Assembly: GCA_025765595.1 (NCBI GenBank)
Contig: JAIVFH010000081.1
Coordinates: 62,001-126,000, forward strand
DNA: 64,000 bases
Direction: 5' to 3'
DNA from: Obelidium mucronatum
Taxonomy: Eukaryota > Chytridiomycota > Chytridiomycetes > Chytridiales > Chytriomycetaceae
Part shown: in pieces, positions 31,797 through 45,468 of the stretch
How positions within the stretch are numbered: position 1 is the stretch's first letter
Layout: the number at the start of each line of letters is the position of its first letter
The notes under the pieces: model-generated
What the model was told of the DNA's origin: nothing
Database searches by the model: none
The model's input: the letters and a program-made list of their open reading frames with translations, nothing else
Made by a program: the position numbers and the translations under genes

Positions 31797-33251
31797 TCAA
31801 GGCAGAGCACTCTTGATGGCCTTCTTCTGCTCAGCGTTTAAGAACGTTGGATATGAGATTTGGAACTTCAACAAAAGCTTCCCACGCTCATTCGACTTTG
31901 AAATTGGCATTCCTTCTTTGCTCACTTCCTTGACATAGTTTGGGCTGATCACATAAAAAGAAAGCCATAAAATGAGTTTGTATAAAGTGGGAGATCTATC
32001 AGGTAACTCAACTGAACGACATCATTCACGGGAATCTGGAGGGTTCTTTCATCCAGGGTTTCGACAGTAACAATAGATCCTGTCAATGCTTGACCCAGTG
32101 TCATTGGAGTTGTCAAGACAAGATCGTTTCCTTGTCGTTTGAAACGTGGGTGTGGAAGTTCTTTGATGATAAAGACCAAGTCGGCTATTATTATTTTATA
32201 TATATTGATTAAAAACGCGCCAAGTGTTGGTGGGGAAAAACAAAGCGGGGAGTAAAAACCTGGAATTTTGTTGGGGCCTTGGTCTCCTTCTCGTGGAAAT
32301 GTGACACGAGTTCCATTCTTCCAACCCTTTTGGATATCAATAGTCAGAATTTTCTCAACTTCCGTGGTAGTGACACCATCTTCGGTCAACACCTAGTGAC
32401 GGGCAAAAATGGGGTGTGTGTTAGGGAACATCCACTCATCAAAAAAAACAAGTGCAAACCTTTCTGGCAACTCGAACTTTCTTGACGCTTCCAATATAAA
32501 GTTCTTCCAATGTAACTTCTAAGCTCGTTTCCACGGGCGGGTCTTGCGCTGGTGCGCTCAGAGCCGCATTTGGATGGTTCATGCCATACATTCCTCCAAA
32601 CTTGTTTCCAAACTTTTGAGGGAAGGCGGCATTATTGCTATTGGGTCCTCCGCTTGAAGGTCGATTGCCTACTGCACATGCGGATTCATTGTGGACGGCA
32701 AAGAAATCGGCGAATGGGTTCTTGCCACCAAAGAAATCTGCAAATGTTTCATATGGTTGACCGTGGTAGGAATATCCACCGCTATATCCATCAAATCCTA
32801 TATGATATATATTTCAGACTTGGTGTGTTGTATTTGCTGTGAGCAAAATAAATCACCATCGCGTGCCGGAACACCCTTCTTCAATCCGTCCGTTCCATAC
32901 TGATCGTAAATTGCACGAAGCTTTTCTATAGATGATGAAGAGTTTACAAAAGACCACAAAGAGAACTTCCTGAAACTCAACGATTGCTCAAGACATCATA
33001 CGCCTCCGAAACCAGTTTAAAGTGATCAAAGGCATCAGCAGCGTTATTCTTATCGGGATGATACTGTGATTTAAGTTGTGAGATTTTTTCTTTTCTGATC
33101 AAGACTCCCCCCCTCCAACCTTCAGAGCCATTTTCCTGTACGCGCGTCGAATAGTTTCCGAATCTGCTGACTTGTCCAAGTTGAGATTCTTGTACAAATC
33201 AATGATCAGCGCGCTGCTGGCATCAGCAATTCCAAGTGCTCCAGTTGCCAT
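31797..33251 (-). CDS. DNAJB13: DNAJB13-like class II J-protein (axonemal radial spoke)
   Basis: The J domain is split over exons: a start at 33251 (MATGALGIADASS), SADSETIRRAYRKMALK, then YHPDKNNAADAFDHFKLVSEA with intact HPD. RAIYDQYGTDGLKKGVPARDG, SYHGQPYETFADFFGGKNPF and ADFF follow. The C-terminal substrate-binding part includes VTLEELYIGSVKKVRVARKV, ILTIDIQKGWKNGTRVTF, EGDQGPNKIPGADLVFII and LPHPRFKRQGNDLVL. The G/F region is replaced by the YxFHG-type segment typical of DNAJB13 rather than general Sis1/DNAJB1. DNAJB13 is an HSP40-like component of radial spokes in motile cilia and sperm. The Asn/Gly-rich stretch near 32600-32690 is longer than in animals. The start lies 44 bp from the divergent TMA7 start. 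Confidence 0.83.
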
Positions 33252-33295
33252 CCTCTTTTGTTTCGATTTTTTTGGTTTTTTTTTCCAAACAACAA
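33252..33295. promoter_or_regulatory. 44-bp bidirectional promoter: DNAJB13 / TMA7
   Basis: This spacer is the whole distance between the two start codons. On the plus strand it is mostly T runs, ending CCAAACAACAA before the TMA7 ATG. Both transcripts must start within it or inside the neighbouring coding sequence. Confidence 0.65.
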
Positions 33296-33696
<401 letters not shown>

Positions 33697-34066
33697 ACGA
33701 AACGGCAGTTCATCCGCATTGTGCTGGAAGTGCCCCAACCAAACTGTCTGTGAAAGTGCCCTTGCCTTGCTAAACATCGTCCAATAAAACATCGCTGTAA
33801 ATCCTCAAACAGATGAATATTGCTGATTTGCTATGATTTCTTGTTTCGATTTGTGCCAGTCTTCTTGCCACCGATCCTATTTCCCCAAAGCGATCAGTCA
33901 TACCTTAACAACGAAGGGAGATGCAGATCTTTCATCATTCCTTCTCATTATTGCACAATGAAGGTAATTTTGATGTTGCAACTTGTCACGAGGACGACTC
34001 GGACCCCTGGTCTAATCAGTTTCATGTTCATCTCCAAATACGCCAAATAGAATCATCTGGATAATC
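33697..34066. other. Intergenic region upstream of the first multicopper oxidase
   Basis: The 370 bases hold the TMA7 3' end and the oxidase promoter. I see short open frames only (for example from 33958), none with recognisable content, and no RNA gene. Confidence 0.4.
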
Positions 34067-36086
34067 ATGCTGCGGCTGATACTACAGTTTGCGTTGCTTC
34101 AGCTTGTCTCTGCTAGGACACTGATTCTGCCCAAGCAATCATCATCTCTGACACAAGCCGCCGAGCTTTTATTCAATGAATCAACACTCCACTCCAGCCC
34201 AAATTCAAAGCCTCATACGACAAGGACCCAGTTCCAAGAATCCACTACAACAACAACAACATTCAAAACACTGTCACAGCCCACAAAGTCGTTCACCTTG
34301 AACCTGTCTGAAAGAATAATGAATTTGGATGGAATCTCCAAACTCATGATGCTTGCCAACAACCAACTGGATTTCCCCATCCACGTCAACAAGGGCGACT
34401 TTGTTGTTGTCACTGTCAATAACAATATGGTGAGCAACGCGTCTACTTCGATTCATTGGCACGGGTTATTCCAAAAAGAAACACCGTGGATGGATGGTCC
34501 TGGAATGACAACACAGTGTTTGATTCAGGGAGGAGAATCCTTGACGTATCGGTTCAGCACTGGAAGTCAGAGCGGCACGTTCTGGTGGCACGCGCATTAT
34601 GCTTCACAATATGGTAAGAGTTTTTTTTTTCTCGCCGCTGTTGTCCTCTATTTTGTTATTTTCTAATAAGCGGATTAGTTGATGGTTTGAGAGGTCCCTT
34701 CATTATTCACGATCCTGGTGACACCGTCAAGATGGGATACGACCAAGAGATAATCATTAGATTGGGTGATCACTTTCATGCGAGTGCGTTGCAGGTCTTG
34801 AAGGACTATAAATGTTGAGTTTGCTTTTGGAATTCTTGCAAATGCTCAATATTGAATGCCATTTTTTTTCCGCACCCCAGTCGGATTAGATCCGGTTCCA
34901 GACTCTGGAATTATTAACGGACGCGGGCAGTGTGATTGCGCCAGTATCCAGACGACGGGTGGTGCGAAATGTACAACCATGGAACCAACTGTTTTCAAAG
35001 TCACAAAGGGGACGCGATACCGTTTAAGATTCATCAATATGAGTGCTCAGGCTGCTTTTAACGTCAGTATTGATGGGCATTTAATGACTGTGATTGAGCA
35101 GGATGGAGTTCCAACAAACCCTACAACTGGTAGATTCCTTTTGGATTGCAAGCTCGCAACGATGTAAGAAAAGAAAAACTATAGCGTCATCAAACTTTTT
35201 ATATTTTTCGATACCTGACATTCTAACGAATAGATTCCGTGATTGTGACAGCAAATGCCTTGACGGACAACTACTGGTTTCGAGCCACAATGATGGACAT
35301 GTATACCCCAACTGGAAGCAAGATTATTAATGGCTTAAACTTGAATGTGACTGCGATTTGGAGATACAAAGGCGCTCCAAAGTCGAAACCAACGTCTACT
35401 CAAAATACAACGAAACCGTTGGATAGCTATTCACTCGGTGAGCTGAATGGTCTTATTGAAAGCACGCTACCAGTATATAAGAAGTTCCATCTACTTGTAC
35501 GTTGAGTTGTCTCTTTCCAAAACATGTCACTAAACTTCTACTTTCTTTTTTAAGCCAATTCACAGTTACATATGATCCCAAAACAAATAGCACCATTTCA
35601 CCTGTGAGCATTATAAGCGACGAAACGAATTTCATGGGGTCTGTATTCAAGGCCCCCAAACGGACACCAACACTGAAAACTCTGGTGTCTGGAAACTTGG
35701 CTGCCCTACCCGCCACAGTCAATCCAATCCCAGTGCAGAACGAATGGGTGTTTCTTCAGATACGGAATACAGATAACGTCGAGCATGTGTTTCATTTACA
35801 TGGGTGGAGGATGATTCTATTTACATATTGTGTGTTTTTACTACTACTAACCTTGGAAAAACACTGCTTTCGCCAGACACACCTTTTATGTTCTCGGAGT
35901 TGGAAAGCTTTTGCCATCTGATCCTGGTATTTCAAATACGACTTTATCGTCAACGTATCCACGAAGAGATGCGGTTGTTGTCCCATTGTGTAGTGGTGGG
36001 CGTGGGGGAGGCGGTGAGACTGGCTGTGTTCCAGGATATGTGAACATGTATGCAAATGTGAACCCCCCGACACCTCTTTTTTTAAT

Positions 36087-36161
<75 letters not shown>

Positions 36162-36421
36162 TTTTTTTTTCTTCCTTTTTCTTTTTAGATTGATTCAATT
36201 CACGCATCCTGGTGCATGGTTATTTCATTGTCATGTTGAATGGCATATGGCAGTTGAGTTGAATCCCTTTTTCAGAAGCTGCATTCCATGCGACTGTGTT
36301 TTTTTTAAAAAAAAAAAAATGCATTTTATAGACAGGGTTGGCAGTAACATTTATTAACATGGATGATACCAGCTGGCGTACAAACGTGCCAGAATCATGG
36401 TGGAATAACTGTGCTGCATGA
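34067..36421 (+). CDS. Secreted multicopper oxidase, copy 1
   Basis: This is a laccase/ferroxidase-type enzyme that oxidises phenols or metal ions and reduces oxygen to water. The N-terminus is a signal peptide (MLRLILQFALLQLVSA). The four copper-binding segments are present: [10 protein letters not shown] (L1), GTFWWHAHYASQY (L2), [15 protein letters not shown] (L3, spliced over an intron near 35809-35877) and [16 protein letters not shown] (L4, spliced at the GTTGAG donor at 36253). The domain-2 segment [11 protein letters not shown] lies near 35290. About eight exons are present. One intron contains a 66-base T tract (36089-36154). The protein ends NVPESWWNNCAA at 36421 without a membrane helix, so it is probably soluble. 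Whether it is a laccase or a ferroxidase cannot be decided. Confidence 0.87.
36089..36154 (+). repeat. 66-base T homopolymer in a multicopper oxidase intron
   Basis: The run lies upstream of the 3' splice site (TTTTTCTTTTTAG at about 36176-36188), so it extends the polypyrimidine tract of that intron in the sense direction. Confidence 0.9.
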
Positions 36422-36680
36422 GTAGTTTATACTACTATTGCGCAACTACTTGCTTAATTATACTTCAAATGAGGAGGCGATAAAGGACGTCCAATTTTTT
36501 TTAAAATGCATTAAAGTGAAATCCCAATTCTTTTTTTTTGTGTGCGTTGTGTGTGATGTAGGATATGCGCTGTGACGTAAATCCCGAAACTCAAGCAAAT
36601 CACATTGTTCATTTCACCACAAGTCTATTGAAAAAAGAAACCATCTAATAGCGCGCGGACGCATACACCAAAAGAAAGAA

Positions 36681-38693
36681 ATGATTCTAGCAGCAGCATT
36701 TCGCTTGATACTTTTATTCTCATCTTTTGGAATCATCCAATCGCGTCCGATAAGAACAGATGGCCCACTAGCGCGGTCTAAACCACAAGTCAAAGAAATC
36801 ACAATGAACTTATCCCACCGAATATTTACACCCGATGGCGGGGTGCCGAAACTAATGATGGTTGCCAACGACGTGCTCGACTACGAAATCCACGTTTGGA
36901 AGGGTGATCGAGTCGTCATCACCGTGAATAATAACTCGAATCTATCGACTTCAATTCATTGGCACGGATTGTTTCAAGTTGATACGCCCTGGATGGATGG
37001 AGCTGCTATGGTTTGTTTAAATTTAAGACTTAACTTGGTTTTTTTTTTGAAGGCTATTTTCACATTAACGGACACGTAATATTTGTTTCACTCACTCAGG
37101 TGACTCAATGCTTGATTGAAAGTGGCAGATCAATGATCTACAACTTTACAGTTGGGAATCAAGCAGGAACGTATTGGTGGCATGCTCACTATGGTGCGCA
37201 ATACACGGATGGATTACGAGGTCCTTTCATCATCCATGATCCAGACGATGCATACCGGGATTGGTATGACGAGGAGATTGTAATGACGCTCTCGGATCAT
37301 TTTCACAAGTCCGGAAAGAAAGTTTTGGAGACGTACTACAGTTGAGTTTTTCTCTTCTGTTTCGGCAGGAAAACCATATCAATCTCATATTGACAATTAT
37401 GATGCATTGTGTAAGATGCTTTCGATCCTGTTCCTGATTCCTTCTTGATGAATTCAATCGGACAGTACAAGTGCAGTTTTGCGGCGGAACAATGTGTTTC
37501 AAACCAAGATGCGTACAAAGTATTCAATGTTGTTGCTGGAAAGCGATATCGAATACGTATTATAAACACGAGTGCACAAGCGCAATTTGAGCTGAGTCTT
37601 GACGGACATAATATGACAGTCATTGAAGCAGACGGAGTCTACACGAACCCCACAGTGGTAAACAGTATCCCGATTTCGGCATCTCAACGCTATTCAGTGA
37701 TTGTGAATGCGACAAGCGATATTCAAAGCTATTGGTTTCGAGCAGGAGGCGATGGATATGTATACACCAACTGGAAGTACTCTTAGTGAGGGATTGAATA
37801 TGAAAGTTCTTGGGATATGGAGATATAACGGTGCGGAAGAGCAGCTTCCTACCAGTTCAAAGATCGACCATTGCGAATTCTTTGTCCGTATGGACTTTGG
37901 GGGAACTCGGCGGACACACTCCCGCGACGATTCCGAAAATGGACCAAGCCATATATTTGTGAGTCGATCAATATTTACTCCTAAAGTGAGGTTTTGATTT
38001 TTTTTTAACTTGATTATATACGGGCTGTAGTAAGTTCACAGTAATTCCCGATCCAGAATCAAAACAAACAAACACAACAGGGACAATATCAACAGTAACA
38101 TTATTTGCAGATAGCAACAATTTTTATGATAGTCAGTATTTGGTACCGTCACAGAGACCAACGCTTGAGGCGGTATTGAAAGGGAAGGAATCAGACATAC
38201 CAAAATCATCAAATGCTCTTGTAATAAGAGAAAACACATGGGTCATGTTGCAAGTGCGGAATTCTGACAACATTGAACACGTGTTTCACCTGCATGGGCA
38301 TACTTTTTATGTGTTGAAGCACGGGAAGCTGTTGCACAAGAGGGCAGTGGTGGATTCTATCACCACATATCCAAGACGCGATTCTATCCAGGTTCCAATG
38401 TGCAGCGGGGGGTTGGGAGGGACGGGCGAGGCAGGGTGTATTCCTGGGTACGTGAATCTGTTGGTGCATTTCAACCATCCTGGAGTGTGGTTGTTTCATT
38501 GTCACGTTGAGTGGCACATGGCAGTTGAGTCCCTTTTTTTAGATTGGGTTGTGATACTGACAGACTGTTAAAAACACAAAAACAGACTGGCCTCGCAATG
38601 ACGTTTGTGAACACGGCAGGCCTCGAGCGCGTGTCCGCGCAGATCCCCGGCGACTGGTTCGACGGGTGTGCAGCTCTAACCAGTAAATACTAA
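36681..38693 (+). CDS. Secreted multicopper oxidase, copy 2
   Basis: This is a tandem paralog of the preceding oxidase, with signal peptide [21 protein letters not shown]. The copper segments are [37 protein letters not shown] and [16 protein letters not shown]. Introns near 37341 and 38524 use GTTGAG donors at the same places as in copy 1, which supports duplication. Two extra bases break the frame: a G at 37745/37746 before [11 protein letters not shown], and an A at 37859-37861 before the segment [16 protein letters not shown]. The sequence on either side remains family-like, so these look like sequence errors or very recent lesions. It ends [13 protein letters not shown] at 38693. Confidence 0.85.
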
Positions 38694-38747
38694 TAACAAA
38701 CTCGACTTTCTTTCTTTCTTTTTTTCGTCCAACTTTCTTCCTCCAAA

Positions 38748-40337
38748 ATGCCGCCACCACCACCGCCCACGAGCGACTTTCCCCGCGGCGGCGCCGCGTC
38801 TGCCGCGCTGACGTCGCTCGAGCTGCGGGCGGCGTCCGAAGCGGCGACGAAGGAATTGTTTGAAAACGGCGCCGCCGCCGCCGAAGCGAAAACCAAAAAG
38901 TCGAAAAAGCGCGCAAAGAGCGCCGACGCCGCCGCCGCAACAAGCAGCAAAAAGCAGAAAACGGACGATGCGGCGGGCGACCAGAAGCCGGCTGTCCGTC
39001 CGCTGACCTTCAAGGTGCGTTCTTCGGCACCTGGAAATCACTAACTGGCTCCGTCTCTTAGAAGCTGCAGCCTGGCTTTGGCCTGATCGGCGTCGTCAAG
39101 ACCATCACGGATCTCGAGCTGCTTGTATCCCTGCCTAACCAAATGACGGGCTCAATCTCAATCACGGAAATCTCGGACGAGATTACTCGCATCGTCGAGA
39201 AAGTAACTGAAGCTGCGAATGAGGATGATGACGATGATGATGATGATGAAGAGGAGAATGAGGACAAGATGGACGTTGACAGTGATCAAGATGAAGATGC
39301 GAAAGAGTTGTCTCTTCCATCCCTTGCGACTCTCTTTCGAATTGGTCAGGCTTTACCCTGTGTTGCCATCTCTGCCGCGAAGGAAGTTTCGTCGTCAAAG
39401 CGAAAAATTGAACTCTCCATCAAACCTCAAAGAATCAATGCCTCATTTTCTGAACTCACGGATCTTTGCATTGGATTCAATTTGTCTGCTTCTGTAAAGT
39501 CCGTTGAAGATAATGGCTATATTCTAGACTTTGGTTTCAAAAAGGATTCTGCCCTTTCAGCCATTCACGGTTTTTTGCATCAGAAACATGCCACTGCATT
39601 CCTCCATTCACTCGGCCATACTCAAAAAGGTTTATCTATTTTTGCATTCGAATGTCTATAGGTCGGTCTCTTTTCTTACGTTCAGGTGACTTTGTATTGC
39701 AGGTGACACATTATCTGTAGGCCAGTTTGTCTATTGCACAATTATTGCATTGGATGCGTCGAAAAGAACAATCTCTGTTTCCGCCGAACCAACTGCGATC
39801 GCCAAAGCTGTTGTAAGTTCATTAATTCCACCTCTTTTTTTGGCCCTAACGACTGAGGATCACAGGTCCCAGGAAGCCACAACACAACTTTTTCCTCCCT
39901 CAAACCTGGTTTACTGATTCCAACAAGAGTCAAAACGTGTGTCGACAATGGAGGTGTTATTGTGTCCTTCATGAACCTCTTTGAAGGAAACATTGAGCTT
40001 TCGCATTTGGGTGAAAAGGCTGGAACCGGGGAAGACTTGGACGAGGCTTTCAAGGCTGGTATGAAACTTCAAGCAAGGATCTTGTACGTAGGATAATCAA
40101 CGGAAACGCGTTGGTTTCACGCTTCAAAAGAATCTCTTGTTGTGGAATTCAATTGAAGCCGCAAATGAGTTGCGCGAGATTGAAAATGGATCCATTTTTG
40201 AAGGGTGTACAGTTTCCTAGGGTAGATGGAGATGTTGGTTTGGTTCTGGATGTTGGTGTGTTGAAGGGATATGTCCATGTGAGTTGTTGTTAATCGTTTT
40301 TTTTCCCTCTCGTTTTCGACTTATCCCTGCGTTTTTT

Positions 40338-40374
<37 letters not shown>

Positions 40375-43300
40375 CCAAATCTCAGGTCTCTCGTATCTCG
40401 GACAAGGAAACACCAGTAATTGATGGCGGAAACAAACACGCACCAGGAACTTCCCACACCTGTTCGAGTGATTGGATACGATCTCTGCGACTCGTTGCTC
40501 CAATTGTCAATGAAGCCATCCGTGCTAGGGGCAGCATTTGTTCGCCGTGAAGATGTGAAACCAGGAATGCTGGTTTCTGCCACAATCACTCAAGTTGAAG
40601 ATGTGGGTCTCTTTGCTCAACTGGCTGATGGAATTAGTGCGTTGGTTCCCACAGTGCATTTGGCGGAAGGAGCTGTTTCCAACCCAGCCAAAAAATTCAA
40701 AATCGGATCCACCATCAAAGCGAGAGTAAGTTTGTTCACCGATGCTATCATGTTATCTCTTTCTTAATAATAATATTTTATTCCATAAAGGTTTTGGTCA
40801 ATGACATTGAAAAGGGGAAAATCGCATTGACTCTAAAGAAACCATTGGTTGAAAGCCAACTCCCAATTTTATCCTCGTATGACCCTTCCATGATTGGTCA
40901 AATCGTTGAAGGATTCATCACGGCTGTGAAAGATTTCGGATGCCTTGTTGGATTCTACAACAAAGTCCACGCACTCTGTCCAAAAGATGAACTGTCGGCC
41001 CACAAAATCACCAACCCAGCCGACATTTTCACTGTCGGACAAGTTGTAAAATGCAAAATCTACCGAGTCAACGAAGCCGAAGAGAAAATGAATGTTAGTT
41101 TCAAACGCGCCATTGACTCTGTTGCAGGCGGAGGCAGTGGATTAAAAGTGGGAGAAATCAGTACCGCCAAAATTGTAGGAGTCTTTGAAGCCTACGCGTT
41201 GGTATCCTTGTCACCCAGCGGTGTCAACGCCTTTTTGGAAAAGCAGCACGTGAGCGATCATCAAAGCCACATTGATGCTCTCTTTGCTGGGTTCAAGAAG
41301 GATCAAGTTCTTGGAAACGTGGTTGTAGTGGATGTCGGCAAGAAAGTGAAGGTGTCAATGAAACATTCGTTGATTTCGTATCAGCGGGAACACGGCGTCT
41401 CTGCGTGGGCTGATAAGAAGGCTGTAGTGGGGAAAGTGGTCCCTGGGTTTATTCGTAAGGTGACGGAAACTGGGTGCGAAGTTGAGTATGTTGGTGGATC
41501 TGTTGGTGTTGTCAAGGCGCAGGCGATTGCAGACCGGCCTGTTGCCAACGCCACCTCTGTGCTTCGCATTGGACAAACTGTGTTTACTCGTGTTGTGAAA
41601 ATCTACGAGGCAAAGGAGAATGAAGTTAACACACGAGCAGATGTTTCGTTGAAGCCTTCCGGTTTGGTTGAAGGTGGAGAGCATGACTTGAAGTTCATGG
41701 AGGGCTTGTTCTTGGAGCAAGAGCGGCTCCAAGGCGGTGGTTCATCAAAGAAGGAAAATGCCATTGCTGAGTTTGTGGGCAAATTTCCAATTGGAAGTGT
41801 TGTCACTGCTGTTGTGAAGCAGAAGGCACCAAGTGGATTTCTGCTGGATGTTGAGAAGGGGGCTGCTTCGGGATTGTTGACGGTCGACATGAGTCAATCT
41901 GCCAGTATTGAAGTTGGCGCGACCATCAAGGGACGTGTCGTCGACATTGATTACGGCAAAAAGATGTTGGATGTTAAACTTATTGAATCAAGTCCCGAAG
42001 AAAAGGACAAGAAAAAGAAGAATAAGAAGAAGATTGAGGCTTTGGAGGAAGCAGGTGAATCTGACGAAAAGATTGCTCATGCAGTGAAGCAAAAGCACAT
42101 GTTGGAGGCTGCCGTTGAGGTCGTAAAGGCTGACTATGTGATCCTGTCTATCCCATCTCTTGCGAACCGCGTTGTTTTCGCACCCATCCGGAATCTGAAT
42201 TCTGCAAATGACCCCAATGCAGCAAAGAATTTCCGTCTTGATCAAAAAGTCAAAGTGACCCTGTTGAAAGCTTCGTCTGAAGGCAAAAAGTTTAATGGAC
42301 TTTACTCCCAGCGAGTGATTGCTTCATTACCTGTGCCATTGGAGGCTGAATCCTCCACAACCCAATCTTCTGCGGCGCCAACAACGAATGGCACCATCCG
42401 AACTATCAAGGGCTCGTTGAATGATTCCATCACATGCTTAGAAGACGTTCAATTCGGAATGCGTGTAAATGCGAAAATCCTTGCCATCAAATCAGATCAC
42501 GTTTTGGTAGCTCTGGGCGACAATTTGAAAGGACGAGTTCACACATCCGAGCTCGCCGACTCCTTGACAGATTTGAAGGACACAAAGACTCCATTCAGCT
42601 CATTCAAGATTGGAACACTCCGTCCATTCAAGGTTGTTGGAACAATCCTAAACAACAACGGCACCAAGAACGACAAACACAAATACCTTCCTGTCACGCA
42701 TACTCACCCAGTAGCACGAGTTCTCGTGGAATTAACTTGCCGCAAAAAGGACATGGATTTGGAAACGGGTTTGGCTGTGGCCCCACAGGCACGTCATCCC
42801 ACCTTGGTTGCTCCCAACACATCTTACCTTGGTTATGTCACCAAAGTTGAAGCTGAGTCGTTGTGGGTGTCGATTGGACCAAATTTGTCGGGTCGCGTTG
42901 TCTCACTTGAGATTTCAAACCACGTGTCTACTTTCAAGAACCTTGCCCAAGCGCATCCTGTTGGCAGCGCAGTAAATGTGTTAGTTCTAAAGCAGGCAAA
43001 CGAAGGAAAGCTGGATTTGTCCATCAGAGGAGCCAATACCGCTGTTGGAGAATACCCACTGACAGTCCACAACCTCAAGGAAGGAGTCAGGATCGTTGGA
43101 AAAGTCACCAAGGTAGGAACCTCGCAAGGTCTATCTGTTGTTCTTGGTGACAGCCTCTTTGGGAAAGTGTCTCTGTTTGAAATCGCAGATGATACGCCTG
43201 CCAACCCAACGGAAGCCTACAAAATTGGTCAATTCATTGGATGTCGCGTGATTTCAGTCAACAAAGGGTCTGGAACTATTTTGTTGACTGCCCGAAAATC

Positions 43301-45379
43301 GCTTGTGGAAGCCAAATCCCCAGACTTGACTGCCCCATTCAAGAAGGACTTGATTGTGAAGGGGTACATTAAAAACATATCCGAATCTGGATTGTTTGTC
43401 GACGTTGGATATGGGTTCACTGCCTTTGTCCACATCAAAGACCTCAGCGATGACTACTTGAAGGAGTGGAAGTCAGGTTTCGCTTTAGGAGACGTTGTCA
43501 CAGGAAAAATCACCAATGTCGAAATGGAAGCTTTCAAGATCAAAATGTCGCTCAAGAGAACAGACATTGATCCCACATATGTACACGTCAAGAAAACCAA
43601 AGACGGAAAGGATTCTCATCTCCCTGGGGTTTCAGAAATCAAGGTTGGGATGAAAGTGGCAGGATCTATTACTGCAGTTACCGAACATGGAGTTCACATC
43701 AAGGTGGACAATATGAATGTTAAAGGACTTTGTCATGTTTCTGAGGTGAGAACCAGTTTCCTCGCTTATATATATATTGTGCATGTGTGTGTGTGTTGAC
43801 TGTTTCCTTTTTTAGCTTTCGGATAAGCCTGTTTCCAATATCGAGTCGTTGTATGCTGTGGGTGATCCTGTCATGGCGTACGTCATCAAAGTTGACCTTG
43901 AAAAGAACCGGTGCAGCTTCAGTCTTAAAGCCAGTCATTTCAGCAGCGAAGATGTTGAAAACGAGGATGATGATGATGAGGACGAGGACGACGATGACGA
44001 GGATGAGGACGAAGAAGCGGATGACGCTGATGAAAATGAAGAAGAAGATGACGAAAATACCATGGATGTGGATGAAGAGGGCGTCAAGGAAGATGAATCG
44101 GATGATGACCAAGAAAACAATGGCGGTGATGCAGATGATGATGAGGACGATGAGAACGTGGGTGAAGACGATGAAGACGATGAAATGGCTGTCAGCGACG
44201 ATGACTTGCCCGTGAAAAACGCCAAGAGTGGCTCCACTCGAAAATTAGCTCCGTTAGATCTTGGAGGAGCTGGTTGGGGCCATGTCGAGGACTCCGAGGA
44301 CGAAGGTGCTGAAGAAGATGATGATAGCGACGATGACGATGAGACGACAAACAATGAAAGTAGAAAATCGAAACGTGAAAAGAAGCGAGCCAAGCAGGAA
44401 GAAGAAGATAGGATTGCCCAGCAAGAACAGGAACTGTTGGAAACAAAGGCTCCAGACTCTGCAGAAGCTTTCGAACGAATCCTGATGGGGTCTCCCAACA
44501 GTTCTTTCTTGTGGATCAAATTCATGGCTTTCCATCTGCAGATGGCTGAAATCCAAAAGGCTCGCGAAGTTGGCGAGCGGGCTTTGAAGTCTATCAACTT
44601 TAGAGACGCTCAAGAGTTGATGAACGTTTGGGTTGCTCTTTTGAACTTGGAAAACACATATGGCGATAGGGAAAGCTTGATCAAGGTGTTTGAACGGGCA
44701 GTTGCCTTCAATGAACCAAAGGCTGTTTACTTGAACCTCGCCAGCATCTATGAGCGGTCAGAAAACTTTGAAGAGTTAGATGCTTTGTTCAAAGTAATGG
44801 CAAAGCGGTTCAAAGAAAGTTGCAAGATCTGGGTTGCCTACGGCGTCTCGCTTCTCAAGAGGGGTAACGTGGCGGAGTCTCGCAAAATTCTGCAGCGTAG
44901 CTTGCTGAGTCTCGCGAAGAGAAAGCGTTAGTATAGCTATTTTTGGTTTTTGTTGGTTGTCTTGACTAAATTTGTGGGATTATTTTCTTTTTTAGACTTG
45001 AAGGTTGTGTGTAAGTTTGCTCAAATGGAATTCAGACATGGGGAAGTTGAACGAGGAAGAACCCTCTTTGAAGGAATTGTTTCTCACCACCCAAAAGGCT
45101 GGATATGTGGTCGGTATATCTTGATATGGAGATTCGAAATGGGGACATGGACAACATCAGGTGAGATTGAAAAGATTACATTCTTTTCTTTTCTATATGT
45201 TAATCATTCGTTTTAGACGACTTTTTGAGAGAACTATTGCGTTGAAGCTGTCATCCAAGAAGATGAAGTTCCTCTTCAAGAAGTATCTTGAATTCGAGAA
45301 GTCCAAGGGAACTCCAGAGGGTGTGAAACATGTTAAAGAAGCTGCAATGGAGTATGTGGAAAGGATATCACGTGAATGA
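38748..45379 (+). CDS. RRP5: RRP5 ribosome-biogenesis protein (S1 repeats and HAT repeats)
   Basis: RRP5/PDCD11 is a large nucleolar RNA-binding protein needed for early cleavages of pre-rRNA for both subunits. The N-terminus is Ala/Lys-rich (KTKKSKKRAKSADAAAAT). About a dozen S1 domains follow, for example GQIVEGFITAVKDFGCLVGF and VGTSQGLSVVLGDSLFGKV, mostly on one 3-kb exon at 40791-43745. A very acidic linker (43960-44180) leads to the C-terminal HAT/TPR-like repeats (FLWIKFMAFHLQMAEIQKAR, VYLNLASIYERSENFEELD). The last exons near 44998 and 45217 end YVERISRE. Frame breaks occur at 40091/40092 (extra G), near 40218 (extra T) and near 45093-45096 (missing A). The gene should be essential, so these are probably sequence errors. 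A 32-base T tract lies in the intron before 40386. Confidence 0.93.
40340..40371 (+). repeat. 32-base T homopolymer in an RRP5 intron
   Basis: The run precedes the 3' splice site at about 40385 (CAAATCTCAG) in sense orientation, as in the multicopper oxidase intron. Confidence 0.85.
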
Positions 45380-45468
45380 GTGATAAGGCGTCGTAATAAA
45401 GTACGAAGTGTTTTTGTTTTGATCGTTCTCGAAGCCGGCCGGATAAAACTGGGATAAAACTAAAAAAA

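Noticed and set aside
43935..44597. Ser-rich open frame antisense to RRP5
   Set aside because: It is the complement of the GAN-rich codons of the acidic linker; the composition alone keeps it open.
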